DNA of 64,000 nt, taken from assembly GCA_029448655.1 (NCBI GenBank), contig JACCLO010000002.1, positions 1,550,001 to 1,614,000 on the forward strand, read 5' to 3'. Within the stretch, counting starts at the first letter, position 1; the number at the start of each line of letters is the position of its first letter. A program made the position numbers and the translations under genes. The DNA comes from Wolfiporia cocos. Taxonomy: Eukaryota; Basidiomycota; Agaricomycetes; Polyporales; Phaeolaceae. Below are positions 1 to 13,066 of the stretch, piece after piece. The notes beneath the pieces were generated by a model, which saw only the letters and a list, made by a program, of their open reading frames with translations, had not been told where the DNA came from and ran no database searches.

Positions 1-2299
1 GCGACGCAACATAACTAGCTAACCTTGCCCTAAAGCAACGCGGCCTGTGCGCGCGCGCCTAGTAGAGGCTGTGCTACTACATCACATGTCTTATCACGTT
101 ACATACGGGTATCTTATCAGTTACTCTCCATCGCGCGCGGCTATCTTCATGAGTCAGGTGATTGAACGTTGAAGTTAAATGTTAGAACCGCGGGGCGGCT
201 CAAGGCCCAGCGCCACAGCGTAAAACTGTGACAGTAGGTAGAGTTCCGACTTGTCTGTATATCCATAGATATCAGCCTCATCACCGTTTCGGGTCAGTAC
301 TGTATAGTATCACCTGACCCTTAACAAATCATGTACTTAAGTAGGAGCTTAGCGCTCTATACTTCAGTTCTATTCTTCTCGGCTTACGCCATAGAAGTTC
401 TCTCACTTTTGCCACGCTTGACTGGTTTCTTATCGTCTTATTCCCTCACCTTTAGGATTATAGGCAGTGAGTCCCACAGATCAGTCTGTGTCATGAAGTC
501 TGCGAGGGTTGGGAGGACGATTTGGCCATTCACCATGTGTTACGAGTCAAATATACTCGTCGATCTATTGATCTATTTTCCTAAGTTGATACTTGACTTT
601 CGTGGAGTCGAATCGATTTCTTCGCTCTAAGTTGAAAGACTTCTTGCCTTTGAGGGAACAGATTTGTGAGCCCGAGATATTTGCTGAGCTTGTAGAACAC
701 AAGTTTGAGAGCAAATATATGACTCCTGTTATTACAACAAGGTCAAGCTGTCTATCTTGACTGCTACACCTCAGATTATATACATGAGTGGCTACCAGAG
801 GTCTTGTCTAGAGACCTGATGCTGCTACTACTATGATAAGACTAGCTTAATGGATTCTGAAATGTATCAAGAGTGGAGTAGTTGAATACTCCACCACACG
901 AGTCATACTACTAGTCAGGGTTATACCCTGTTGTCATAAGGGGTGATTGGAATGGAGTATGAAATGTTAGAACTAGAACCTGATAGTGATGAAACAGTGA
1001 CCTGAGTTGCGTCAGGCCTTTGTCATAAGTAAATCTACATCAGTCCTCATCATAGGTAGCACTCTGCTGGGTATCTTTGCCATGTGGGTACATATATAAA
1101 TGTTGCTAATGCACTGTCTAACACAAAACAGCCAGGACACAAGCCCTGCAGCACATTGTGTTGCATCACAATTGGAGCACTTGGTTCTTGTCCCAATGAG
1201 GCAGGCAGGCTAGATCACTGCACTGTGCACAAAACAATTCATGCATTGTTCAACCATAGAGCTTTTACTGTGAGACACTGTACTCATGGAGACATACCTA
1301 TATGTTCCAACTTTCGATGTCTACTGCATGGCAGAATCTACTCCATCACCGGCACTGAGCATTTTAGCTTAATGTAAATCCTGACCTTTGAATTCTGACC
1401 CCACTGTGCACACACTTCTACAGCATCTATTGACAATCTCAAAAATTCATTCAAAGCGTTCCTGATAAATTGTTGGGAACAGATTTCTCTAAAGCTGCCT
1501 TGCTCTCTCTGGATAGCTTGCTTGCACATGAGATTTCAAGGGTGAAATTATTGATCAAGAATCTGTTCCCAATAAAACATCCGTTTTTGTATTCTAAGAA
1601 ACTCCCTCTGCCATAGCATATCTTCATACAATGAGCTATCAGTCATATACCATTGTGCATTGCAATATCCTGCGCGCCAAACTGATGCTGCTGATGGCAT
1701 GTCCGGCATCTGACAGCGGCGCATCAATTGCAAGGCACTTGGTCAAGCGGGAATTGCCGGGGATGATATGCAGCTTCTCGCCCCACTTATGGGACTCTTT
1801 ACCGACGTCCTGCCCTCAGATAGTCGGAATCATATTACAGTCACACTCTGTCAGATTACCGCAGGTGAGGCAGATCAGATGTAATTGGGATCCATGCATC
1901 ACATGCATCATGCCGCATTGTGTCCTATCCTTTGGAGTGATCAAACCGCAGCCTAATACATCTTGGCATCTTAGCGGAGTCCAATAGTGTCTGTCAAGCA
2001 TAGTGATTGGTGCAGACAAGGAGAATTGTGAGAGAGTGGCAGACGTCACCGCCACATCATACGTACAGTAGTCTCACGCTGAGGCTTGTCTTTGTCTTGT
2101 CCTCGCGATTAGCCAATCACCTTCATCATCTCATCACAATTGCCAATGCAATTGTGAAAATCGCCTAAGTGTCTGACAGGCGATATCGTACATTTTATAA
2201 CGCTACATTCAAACAATCTTACACTGCCATCGATCATACAAGCTTCGAATCATTATGCTACAATCACCCATTTCCAACGGTCACTCGGCCGACCGCTAC
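1..2299. other. Gene-poor left end, no gene recognised
   Basis: No open frame of convincing length or recognisable motif is seen in either direction. It looks more AT-rich than most of the rest of the window. Three short minus-strand open stretches lie one after another between about 1338 and 2055; the uppermost carries a small Cys-rich patch (C-x2-C-x6-C-x-C near 1820-1870). They could be remains of a spliced gene or of a decayed mobile element, but I found no terminal repeats, target duplications or transposase motifs. Confidence 0.4.
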
Positions 2300-3101
2300 T
2301 CAGGACTCTAGCTTGCCCAGCAGCCAGCACGTTCCCAGGATCTCACCAAGGAACAGAGGCGCGTGCACCCAGCGCGTCTCCATCGTCGGCGCCGCGCCAA
2401 AGCAAAAGTGCGCCTGCTGCACGACGATAAACACCACCAGCGCAGGCAGGCGGTTCGGGTGGGTCAAGTAGCCGGTCCTGCACACCATCGGCGAGAGGCG
2501 CGTGTACGCCAGCAGGCCCGCGCCGAAGATGGCCACCTCCGCGAGGAAGGTCACGAGCGGATAGTCGAACAGGCCCGCGCCGTACGCGGCGTCGCCGTGC
2601 GGCGTGATCTTGACGTCTGTTGTCGCATGCGCTGGGTGAGCTGCGGGCGCAGGTGCGGGCGCGAGGACGCACCTGCGCGGTGCACGGGCCACTCGAGCAG
2701 GAAGTGGCTGAGCGCCGCGAGGACGATCACGGCTGCGTCGCCCGCGGACACGCGCGCGCGCGGCCGGAGGGACTTATACGCGAACGCGAGGAGCGCGCCC
2801 GCGGCGCCAATGCCCGCGAGCGAGTGGCTCCACGGGTAGTCGTTCGTGTACGGGAAGCACCCGCCAGACCCGTTCGCGATGCCCAGGTCGAGGTTGAAGG
2901 ACTCGAGCCCGAGGAAGTTGAGCACGAAGAAGAGCGCGTCCGGCGCCGTGCCCGCGAGGCAGAGGACGGAGAGCGGGATGCCGGGCGCGAAGGGCTTCGC
3001 GGCGAGGCCTGCGTGCAATGAGCGGTCGCTTTCGGCTCTCACATTGGATTGTGGCTCGGTTGAATGGAAAACGCACCTGATGCGTAGTGTCCGACCCACA
3101 T
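2300..3101 (-). CDS. Small multi-pass membrane protein, YdjM-like (tentative)
   Basis: Three exons can be joined: 3101-3077 (start MWVGHYASG), 3008-2673 and 2631-2300, with introns of 68 and 41 bases. The joined protein has about 230 residues and about five hydrophobic segments. His and Asp residues sit in a pattern (HY near residue 5, PD near 29, SHSL, SHFLLEWPVH) that resembles the membrane-bound YdjM/LexA-binding hydrolase family; this link is by motif only and no enzyme activity is claimed. The 41-base intron is short, so that junction is the least certain; a 32-base alternative keeps the same frame. A TATATA box at 3209-3214 lies 108 bases upstream of the ATG. The gene is read in the same direction as the lyase gene upstream of it. 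Confidence 0.6.
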
Positions 3102-3749
3102 ATCGATTCAGATGGTTCGTATCAATTACAGGAGGAAGGTCGCGTTACAGATCAAGTCGTTTCAACAGGAGGTATCTTGCAAAAAGGCCTCAGCGGGCGG
3201 CATGACGGTATATAAGCCAGCACCGAGGAGGAGAGGAGCCTCATCCACGCCTGATGCAGCGATGACGCCATGAGCGACGACTCCCGCCGCCCGCCGCGCA
3301 CACGGCCCCTATAGCGCATACATGCCACAATCTGTCGTGGGTCATCGGTCTCCACATCCGCAGGCTCCAGCGAACAGGGGCACGGGTGCCCGTCAGGCGT
3401 CAGCACAACCTGCGTGGAGCGAGACTAGACCCCGTCCATCGAGACAATTGCGCAATGCTCGCAGAGAAAGGCGACCACACACATCCAATGTCGTCGAGTC
3501 TCAAGCCGGCGTGAAACGGTCTCTAGGCAATCAAGCGCCCATGCATGCAGCATTTGATAGCCGCCCGCGATGCAAGCATCGGTCGGTATTGGTCGGATCT
3601 GAGTCAGCTACTCTGGTCCGAACACACTCCAGCCGTCCGGGGTCCCATCGGTCAGCGGGATTTGAAGCGAAGGTTGGTGATTGGAACAAAGTAATAGCAT
3701 TCATCAATGTAGTTTCCCTTAGGGATAGATAGCACGGAAGCAGGACCGT
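3102..3749. other. Intergenic: lyase 3' side and membrane gene promoter
   Basis: Holds the 3' flank of the lyase gene and the promoter of the membrane protein gene, both on the minus strand. Apart from the TATATA box at 3209-3214 nothing stands out; the open frames here show no family features. Confidence 0.5.
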
Positions 3750-6080
3750 CTAGAAGGAGTGCTCCGTCGAGTCCTTGCCCATCGCCGACGTGCTCGACGA
3801 ACCCGCCGAGACAGTCGTCAAAATCCGGTCGATGTAGTTCGCGCCACTCCTGAGTGTGGCAAAGAGCCGTCAGCGTATACTACTTGAGCCTTGCGGTGGA
3901 ATCACGTACCACTTCTGGTGTGTCAGCACGTCGCACCCAATCTCCTTCTCCTTGCGCTGTACAAGTTCGACATACGCGAGCATACCGTCGGTCTTGTAGC
4001 GCTGGGCGAGCTCCGCTTCATTTACCAATGATGTTGAGCTGGCGAATCAGAGATGTAAGAGGGTAGTACGTACCAGTGGCGGCTGCATTAAGGTGGAGGC
4101 CGGCAAGGGAAACTAACTGTAGAACGAATCTGATGGTACGTTCAATGAGCGCCTTGGAGATTGCCACAAATGTAGCGCTCATGCTTACCCTTCCTTGGCA
4201 AGGTCCCAGACAAAGTTCTTGAGATCTGCATCTAACGCGAAAGGAACCCATAAGCACACAGCCGACCTGGAGAGCCAACAAGGGGCATACCCGAAAAGCC
4301 TTGCGCAGACCAGTTGAAGCTAGGACTGAGATTGTAGACGAACCATTTGTCTGGGTACTGCTCCCGGATCCTGCGCGCGAAGCCTTGTGCCTGTGGCAGA
4401 TCCGGACGTTTCGTCTCGAGCCAGATCATATCCGCATATGGAGCAAAAGCCAGTTCACGCTTGATTGCTGCCTATATGCGCTGTCATCATCGAGGCTATG
4501 CGACACAAAACGATATCACACACCTCAATACCGCCGGTGTAGTGGTAGTAGCCCTCGCGAGTCTTTGGTACTGAGGCACAAGTTCATTTTGCAGAGGCGT
4601 ATAGACAACAGGCGCAAACTCACAATCCCAGTTCCAGAAGACATGCTCTCCGAGAATGTCCTTCGCGACGTCCCGCGCGTCCGAGTTCGACTTCCCTTCC
4701 GATGCGACGCGGTATTCCCTGATAGCGGTGTCCTTCTGGTTTTCAGCGATTCCAGAGCGATGGATTGCGCGCTCGACGGCTGCAATGCCACCTTAGCCCC
4801 TACTCGCCTCCACCCAGCCTGCACCAGCCACTCACCCTCGTCGAACGTACAGAGCTGGTTCCGGGCCAGCCACTCGCTCTCGACGCGGCCCACCTCCTCC
4901 GCGCTCGCGCCGCGCGCCTCCGCGTCCTCGATAGCCTCCGCGAGCGCCTTGTCGCGGCTCGTGACACCGAGGATGTGCGCGTGGTCGCGCGCGTCGACCG
5001 TGCTCGAGATGAGGCGCGCGCACTCAGCGTCCGTGCGCGCGATGAGCAGCATCGGGTGCATGAGCAGGTCGAGCTGGAACCGCGCCGCGACGAGCCGGCT
5101 GATGTGAGTGGAGGTCGGCACGAGCACCTTGCCGGAGAGGTGCCCGCATTTCTTGCCGCCGACGAGTTGGTCCTCGAGGTGCACTGCGGAGGCGCCCTGT
5201 GGACAGGTCAACGAGATGTGTTTATCGGAGAGATGTGCATCGTACCGCCTCCGCGAAGAGTTTCATGAGTTTCATTACCGTGGAAGTGCCGCCATGACTG
5301 TCAGTCATAAGTTACATTAGTTATCCTACATGCGCATAGTCAAACAATGGAAGCAGGAATAGAGGCATACTACGTCAAAGAGTGCCGATACTCACCCCAT
5401 ATCTGCGTCCGCAATGATGGGGCGCAAATAGTCAATGTATGGCGTCTTCGCCCTGGCTTCTGCGCTCATTGACATCCGGTCATCGTAATGTTTCTTGTCA
5501 TGCAGCTGCTGTGCACGGAAAAGCCGCTCAACTTGGTTGGGCACCGTCGTGTACGGATAGTCTCTGCATCTCAGAGTGAGCAACTTCCTTACGTGCACAA
5601 TTACATACATACGCACCCGAGATCCGGCCCAACCTCATTCCTACCTGTGGTCAAAAGACTACTGGCAGCCCATCCGCTGACATACACCACTTCCTGCCAC
5701 TTCGCCATTTGCGTCATTTGCACCGGATCTACGGCACCCATCGTATGCACTGGCTTTCCTTCCTTCGCACGCTCGTCAAATAGCCTCCATAGCTTGTCTG
5801 CGAGCAGCGCAGAGGGGAGGGGCAGAGGCGGAAGTGACCCCTGCTTCAGGGCGACGTCGGCGGGTGTGTATGACCGCTTGACAGATGCGAACCGCGGCTG
5901 GGAGAAGTATGCCTCCATAGCGGAAACGCGGGATGCGAGCGCGGCATCCTCAGTGGATGGTGAAGGAGGTGACAGCGGAAGTGGCGGCAGAGATGTGTAT
6001 GTGAATGTGCTCATGCCTTTCGCGAGGTGCCCGTGGACGACCCGCAGGTTAGAGCGCGCTGATCCTAGCACGCCTGACAT
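3750..6080 (-). CDS. Isocitrate lyase family, likely 2-methylisocitrate lyase
   Basis: Spliced gene of the isocitrate lyase superfamily. Visible landmarks in order: [13 protein letters not shown], the catalytic signature [32 protein letters not shown], the stretch [20 protein letters not shown] and YNLSPSFNW; the protein ends [13 protein letters not shown]. The first ATG is at 6080 and gives a basic, Ser-rich N-terminus without acidic residues ([17 protein letters not shown]), like a mitochondrial presequence, and the C-terminus lacks a peroxisomal SKL-type signal. Plain isocitrate lyases usually read IWMESA at the WLET position. Together this favours the mitochondrial enzyme that splits 2-methylisocitrate into pyruvate and succinate in propionate breakdown. 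A glyoxylate-cycle isocitrate lyase remains the alternative. Intron 1 joins exon 1 to an exon starting at 5563. Confidence 0.88.
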
Positions 6081-6891
6081 CGCATTCAATTGCGGACGGA
6101 TGCAGCCTGAAAACGAGTATATAAACGAATTTCATTCAGCTCGGACCTTATGCACCTCCGGATCGCAGGCTGTTCAGCCAGCCAGCGCTCCTGCAAATGA
6201 TACGGCCGAAGGATATCAGACGGCCGAGGTCTACGAGAATCGCCAACGTCAGGTAGTTCAATAATCGAAAGAGGCGGTCTGCATACTCCAGAGAGCACAG
6301 CTCAGTGAGGTAGTACTGAGCGATACTTGCTTCCGGCAAAGAACGAGCTCTCCCCGGACCGGACTCGATCATTCGTGGGGCCCTAATTACTAGACGCCCA
6401 CAGGATCCACGTGGCCTTGTGATTGTGGCATGGCCGAGTTGTGGCATTCCCCAGTGGCAGTGGCTGCAGCATACTGCTAACGAATTCTCTATCCTCGATT
6501 ACGTTCGTGGATACGACTTCGAGATCTGAGCAATGTATTGATTGCTCGAAGAATTTACATGTTACACCAATTTTCAACTCATATTAACACACAGATGTGC
6601 GAGAGAAGCGACGAAGTGATGCGAAGATATCTACTGATTTACAAAGCGCGAAGGAGAGAGATGATATGCAGAATGCGTAACTAGGAAGGCGTGCGGTTAA
6701 ATGAGAGCAAAGGGTCTTTAGGACAGTGAACAAAATACGCTGCAGCGTAAGGATTTTTGGTACAATGAGCGATGAGCTGAACAGAAGGCGCAGAGCAACG
6801 CGAGACTATCAGATGGTGCATGCCGCGACTAGCACGAGCGTCTTTAGTCCACAGAGTCCCTCGCTGAACCGAAGACTATCGAGTGTTCTGG
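6081..6891. other. Intergenic: lyase promoter and upstream gene 3' flank
   Basis: About 810 bases between two minus-strand genes. It must contain the lyase promoter and the terminator region of the Ser-rich gene. I see no strong TATA box, repeat or coding motif. Confidence 0.5.
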
Positions 6892-9800
6892 CTAGCGGTA
6901 TGAAAACGAGATCGAGTTCTCTACCTGGTGAGCGTGCATCTTAGGCGAAACAATCTCAAATTGCGAGATCGTATCGAAGCTCTGGCGGCTGTCGATCGTC
7001 GCGAGGGCGCTCCCAAAGGGCGGGGAGAAACTCGATGCGAGGCGGTGGTGCGTTGGAGGTGGCGATGAGGAGAACGTGGATGTCGAGGACATGCTGGGGC
7101 TCAGCCGCTGCCGCGAAGCCCGGCGTGCGTTCGCGGAGAGGTTCGTCTGGCTGCTCCGCTTCCGGGGCTGGCTGCTGGGAAACCCGCTCGGCAGCGCAGG
7201 GCTCGGGGGGATGTCCATGAGCGTGGACGACACCGAGGTCGTCGAGACATGCTTCGCGTACGGCGACCCGTCGAGCACGCTCGGCCTGCGCCGCCTGATC
7301 GGCGCGTCGCTGAGCAGCTCCTGGCTCGAGCGCGGCGTGCTCGCGGATGACGAGGCCGACTGCACCGAGAGGCTGCCCGACGCGGACTTCCACGACTTGA
7401 GGATCGACTTGCGCCCGCTGCCGTTCTTTTCGGGGCTCGCTGGCATGAGCTGGGGAGAGCTGGAGGGTGAGGGGGTGATCGGAATCGGCGGCAGCGCTGG
7501 CGAGGGCTGGAGGGAGTAGTCCAGGGGCGGCGTGCGCGGAGGCACGACGGAACTGCGGGAGTCCTGTCTGAACTGAATGCTGGAAGCGGACGTCTTCCTG
7601 CGAACAATCTTGGCTTGCTGCTCATCTCCTACGGTGAGGTTGTTCGGCGAAGATCTCCCAGACTCCAGGCCAGGCGACGACGGATTGGACATCGAGAGTT
7701 TGCTGTTCGTCTTTCGCCACAGCTTCTTGATGCTCTTCATGCTCACGAATGACGTCGCCTTCAGACTCCGAGAGCTAGCATCGTCAGAAGCGGTGGAATC
7801 GATAGAGAACCGGCTAGACGGCGTCTGGGAACTTGGCCGATCGTCGGGACTGAACTGGTGGTAAGGGCTTACAGACGATTTTCGAGGACGATGAGGTCGG
7901 TTAATGGAGTTCCCACGAGGAAGAGGGGAACGTGGGCCTTCATGTACCTGAGAGTGCCGCTCTTCTTCGAGGGCAGTTGCCTCCGCCTCAGAGGGGAACC
8001 TTCCGAAGGGGTCTGGAGATAACGGAATGATAGGAGAATCAGGGCCGCTTGGGGGCTTGAGCATGCCAGTGGGAGGCATCAGCGGGGGATATAACTCTCG
8101 TTCCTCAAGCTCACGCTGGTAAGCGAGGGTCTCGTTCGAGACTGTACCCGATCGCGAGCGCCGGCTCATGGCTCCTCGCGCCGGCTCAGTAGACAAGCCG
8201 TTGAATGCGATTCGAGGCGGAGACGGGGGTTGGCTTCGCGGGCCACGACGTGACACAGATTCAGACGGCTTGTGTGCATGCATTCCATGCAGGGACGTGT
8301 ACGGCACAGAAGGCCAGGACGCGCCTTCGGCGGGCATCGGAAATCCGCTGCAGAACGCAAGGACTGTATTAGGGTATAAAATACTAACATGTTATGGAAT
8401 CACTGACTCCTGCCGAGGAGATGCCAGTTCGGCACTTGGTACAGGAGATACACTCCACTGAGGCGACGCTGACAACGTTGCCGAGATTGGGGGTCTACCC
8501 TCATCTATCGACGCTACATGTAACTGTCTTGGCGATAGCTGCTTAAGGTTCTGGGATGGCGGTGAGAAAATATGTGGTCTCGACCGAAGCAGAACAACTA
8601 ACCCTCTCAATCTCATCAAGCTGCGCTCTCATGATGAACTGGCTGCGACGGCGGTCGTGTGGATCACTCTCATCGTACTGCCGTGAAGATCCAAAACTTT
8701 GAGCTAAAATCCAGGAACTTCTCATGGGACGCACCTCGATCGTGTCGTCATCGAATTGCAAACCGAGGTCGAGGTCCTCGAAGAAATTACCGTCCCGCTT
8801 CTCCTCGTCAGCGCTCCGCATCCTTCTGTGCTCGGATGGCCGCGACACGTCATCCTCGTGAGACACAGATGAGGCATCAATGCCCTCGCCGGTATGCTCC
8901 GTGAGGTCTTCTGAGGAGCCAACAGGAGTGGCGCCCTCGAGGTATGGAAGATGCGCACTGCCAGCGTCACTCGGGGTCGGACTGACTGGCAGCAACGGGC
9001 TCCCTTGCACAGCGAGGGCCTCGCCGGCGGGCATGGACGGGATCAAATCAAGGGGCGGGGGAGGCTGCCTCCTCGAAGTCACTGTACTGGGCGAGGACCG
9101 ACGCTTGCTCGGAGGTGACGACGGGATCGAAACCATCAGATCTGGTCGCGAATGCCGCTGCAAAAGCTCCTGCACCTCCTCCACGTCGTTGTCTGGCACC
9201 TTATGCTCGTCCTCGAGCTGGTCCGGTTCAGGGAGCGCAGCGAGTGCTGCTCCGTCCAATGCGAGATCGACGACGTTCGGGTTCGTCTGGCGCTTCGGAT
9301 TGGCTTCCTGGGACTCAGCGTGCAACTCTGACCATGTTTCTGCATCGGTACCGAAGACATCGGCGAGAGGGTCTCCTCCCGTAGCAGGTTGCGCATCAGA
9401 CTCGGACTCCACATGAACACCATCGTCCTCGTCCTCGTCCTCGTCCGTTTCCTCAGCAAGCTGCGCGTAACCGGTCTCAGGCTCCGCATCAGACTCATCC
9501 TCGGGCACAGTAGTCTGCTGAGGACGCAAAAATCTGGGAACTGCAGCCTCACTCTGCACCTTCTCCACAAGCTCCAGGTCCATTGGCGGCTTCCGCGCCT
9601 CGCCGTCCCTGTCTTCGCCGTCCGTCTCGCCGTCGTCCGTCTGCGAGACTGTCCTCCGCATCTCAAGCCGGCTTTCTGCCCGCTTAGCCTGGTTGGTGCG
9701 CCTGTTGCGTATCCACGGCTCGTACCATGGCGCCTTCCGTCGGTCGATGTCAAACTCGACCTTGGCGAGGATCGGGATGAGAGCGGGCGAGTGCAAGCCT

Positions 9801-10741
9801 GGGAGGGGCATCTCATCCGAAGGCGCGTCAGGGCCGCCCGAGGACGAATACACAGACTCCGTCTGCTCCGCGTCGGACTGCGAAGAGAACCCGGACTGGG
9901 AGGGGGTTGAGGGGGAGGGCGTCATCGGCATATATGATGGGGATACTTCTATTCGGACGGGAGAGATCAATGAGCGTGGCGCGGGCGAAGGGGGCTCCTG
10001 CGCTGGCACCGCTGGCGACGGCGACCGCTGGGAGGTGGTCACAGAGCCAAGCCCCATCGGCTTGAGGCCTACAGAGGGGTTATCCTCCTTCTCTGCTCGC
10101 ACGACACGATGCCATATGTGCCTCCAGTTGTCCTCGGTTATCCGGGGACCAGGTTCCTCCGCCTCGTCGGGTGGACCGTCGAGGTACGGGCCAGGCTGCA
10201 GTGCACTACCCGGGCTGGCGGCGGTGATGACCAGGTAGAGGATTAAGCCAACGGTGCTGGGCAAGGCATACTCCTTTGCAATGGCAGCCAGTTGACTTGA
10301 CAATGTAGAATAAACCGGGACTAGCACTCCACGGCGAAACTGTGTATGGTACCCTGACGCACCCGGCGGTGGCAGCAGGTCAGGATCCTCGAGGGCATCT
10401 GTGTCGTGAGGAAGATGGTTTGGAGGGACTACATGCAGGAGGAACTTAGTCGAGGAGGGTGTAGACGTGTAGGTTTGTACAGATGCTGCAGAGGGCGTCG
10501 GCGATCGTCTGAAATAATCTGTAAATGAGGGAGAGGTGACATTAGGGAGTGGTGGTGAGATAGACAGGGAGGACCCGTAGGAATGAACGGCAGGTAGCGG
10601 CGTGGAAACACCGAGGGCATTGGCTAATTTTGCAAGCCGATGTGGCGGGAGGGGCGACCGCGGGGGTGCCCACGCAGGCGTCGACACTGCAGATGTCGGC
10701 GAGTGGGACGAGGAGTGGGCTGACGGCGTCGTCCCCGGCAT
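6892..10741 (-). CDS. Large Ser/Pro-rich, mostly disordered protein
   Basis: Three exons appear to form one gene. Exon 1 starts at ATG 10741 (MPGTTPSAHSSSHSPTS) and runs in frame to about 8596, ending near QFIMRAQLDEIER. A short second exon encodes LSPRQLHVASIDEGRPP to ASPRQES, ending at about 8404. A donor there joins, through an intron of about 60 bases ending in ctgcag, to a long exon closing at TAG 6892. The total is about 1,240 residues. Almost everything is low-complexity Ser/Pro with acidic runs (residues about 410-470) and basic patches (SMKSIKKLWRKT). The one conserved-looking part is near residues 90-200, including LPSTVGLILYLV, a possible short membrane or packing segment. I do not recognise the family; a cytoskeletal, polarity or signalling scaffold would fit the composition but is a guess. 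Confidence 0.7.
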
Positions 10742-13066
10742 GACGGTCGTACAGAGGGCGACAACAGATGAGAATATAGGAATCTACAGTACCACCATCG
10801 GTCTAGCTGATTGTTAGCACGATCGCGACAGCGGGTCATTAGCACGTACTGTGAGGCGTGTCGAACAGCAGTGCGGGGTACAAGGAAACGCGGTCGACGA
10901 CTGTACGGTCAGGGCAGTGAGCGCAAGGCGTCGAGCGGGTCGAGAGAGCCGAGGAGGAGGATGAGAGAGGGTGGCAAGCTGCTGCGACCGGAGACAAACC
11001 GGTCGCTTACTTGTTACCACACTTTCAGGCTCTTTAGCGCCACGTGAAACCACCACGATGCGACGTCTCCCATCCATCTCAGATCTGCTAAACGCAAAAT
11101 CGTGGGCCCGCCCCGCCTCCCGCACGCCTGGGCCAGCCGCCGCAGCACGGACACAAAGCCCGCCGCGGCCACTCCGCCGCCGACGGTAGCGAGCGGACAC
11201 ACAGTCCCTAATGCTCGCAAAGACTCGACTGCTACCCCGCCGACGTGCCTCCCAACTGAGCTGATTCCTCGATTCGACAGTGATCATCATCATGTGCAGC
11301 TTTGATAGTTGCCCGGCTATTGCGGGTATTACCGAATAGCGAAGGACTGTTCGGAACAAACATTGCTGCTCTGTGAATCAGTCAACGTCAATCATCGAAA
11401 GGAGGCAGAGACAATGAATATGGCAGTGGGAGTACGGCGCACGGACTCCCCGGCAACGGGCTGAGCACTCCCAGGGCCGTCACGTTCGCGGGAGAGCACG
11501 GAACCGACGGCCGTCGGGGTCGGGGCGCAGCAAGTGTTGTCTCAGCCAATGTGCCGCACGATCTCTTGTGTCGAGCTGTTACCGTGTTCGAACGATGCAC
11601 TGTTGCGTTTCAAGGCCTGAACATATTTCGCTATAACGACGTCGCTACTGATCATATTATTATATCCATATTCATCATTATCTTACCCAGCGTTCGTACG
11701 TACACACTTTGATACATCGGACGTGACGTGGTCTACAAAGAAACCAATTCGCAGCGCCTCAGGAAATCAGCCTGTTGCATCGTGAGGTCATCTGCAATAC
11801 ACGATGCGAACAGAAGACGTACCCACAACTGACAGAGACACAGCATGGAATGATAGGATGGTCTTCTAAGATACAACAAACCAGTTGTTCATAGCCAGTA
11901 GATGCACGAGCCGTACCGACCATTTACATAAACCATCTTCCATGCATGTCATCTTGTAGGCATAGAGCCATTTGGCGAACGGCAGTAATGCCGGCAATCT
12001 GACATCAAACCAGTGATGAGCAGTACAACGTCCAACATATATTATCACGGCTACTACAACCAGGGTGACGGGGGGTACGTGTGTCGTAAACAGCCATGGG
12101 GTGCAATGCACTATACAGCAGAGGGATACGCGCCTGATCAACGGTGCCCGGCGAGACAACGGAGAGAACGGTACAGTCGACAGATGACGATATGGGGAAT
12201 TGCGGCGGCGAGTCGAGTATACTTGCGTGACGTTTCCGAACAGCGGGTGCATCCATCCAACCACCTCCCCTCTATGCAACGCGGGCTGCCAAGCATCCAA
12301 ACCAGACGCGGCGCCCTCTCTCATCCCACTCGCCCTCCATAGAATACAGCTACCGGTAGCTGCGTCCCGAGAGGTGGGGGATAAGAGGATAACAAACGAG
12401 CATCCACGACGGAGCTAAATCGTGACAACCTGCGCAAAAGAGACGACGACGTGAGGGAATGGGGTGGTGTGATTATATGTACAAGATATGTGGAAGAACG
12501 AGGAATGTGATGTGGAACCTGACGCAACAACATCACAACGTACGGCGCGAGTGGAGGTCATAGTGGCGATAGGAAGGAGACGCCCCCCACACCGGCCCGC
12601 GAGGCGAGTCAGGTGCAGAGAAACGGGGAAAGAAACGAGCGTCCGTACGCAAACAAAACCGAGGCGATATGCATGTAGCAACCAGCGGCAGTGGTGGGTT
12701 TCCCTCTTGCCAGGGAGTCTATAGTCGAAGGCGTGCGTCGATGTTGACTTGACCGCGAGCCGTGATTGAAGGAAGGATATGAACGAGTGTGATGACGACT
12801 GGGGCCCAGTGGAACGAAAGAACGGATGTCGAGAGTATGCTCTTGTGCTGAACTCGACGACCGGACGTGCTACCACTGCGAAACCATCGTGTCCTCCCAC
12901 ATCAGCGCCTGGACCCATGCTTTAAACCAACCACCGTGGCGCCACACGACGGGCGACCAAAACCGATTCCGAGCAACTCTCTCGTCACCTACCTTCCGCC
13001 CCCAACGCTCGGTCGTACTCCGGACGCGCTCAGAAGACAAACCCCCCGAATTGACAGAGGAGTCAT
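10742..13066. other. Long intergenic stretch, no gene supported
   Basis: About 2.3 kb between the start of the Ser-rich gene and the end of the casein kinase gene, both on the minus strand. It holds several overlapping open stretches of 60-180 codons on both strands, mainly Arg/Ser/Pro-rich, with no family motif and no consistent frame. It is most simply a long promoter and 5' leader of the Ser-rich gene plus the kinase 3' flank; a spliced non-coding RNA cannot be excluded. Confidence 0.4.

Noticed and set aside
3322..3732. 136-codon plus-strand frame between the lyase and the membrane protein
   Set aside because: Arg/Ser/His-rich with no motif, and it lies opposite the promoter and 3' flank of two well supported minus-strand genes.
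12013..12342. 109-codon open stretch on the plus strand, overlapping a 152-codon one on the minus strand
   Set aside because: Neither has a recognisable motif or neighbouring exons; composition looks like chance in a GC-rich intergenic region.
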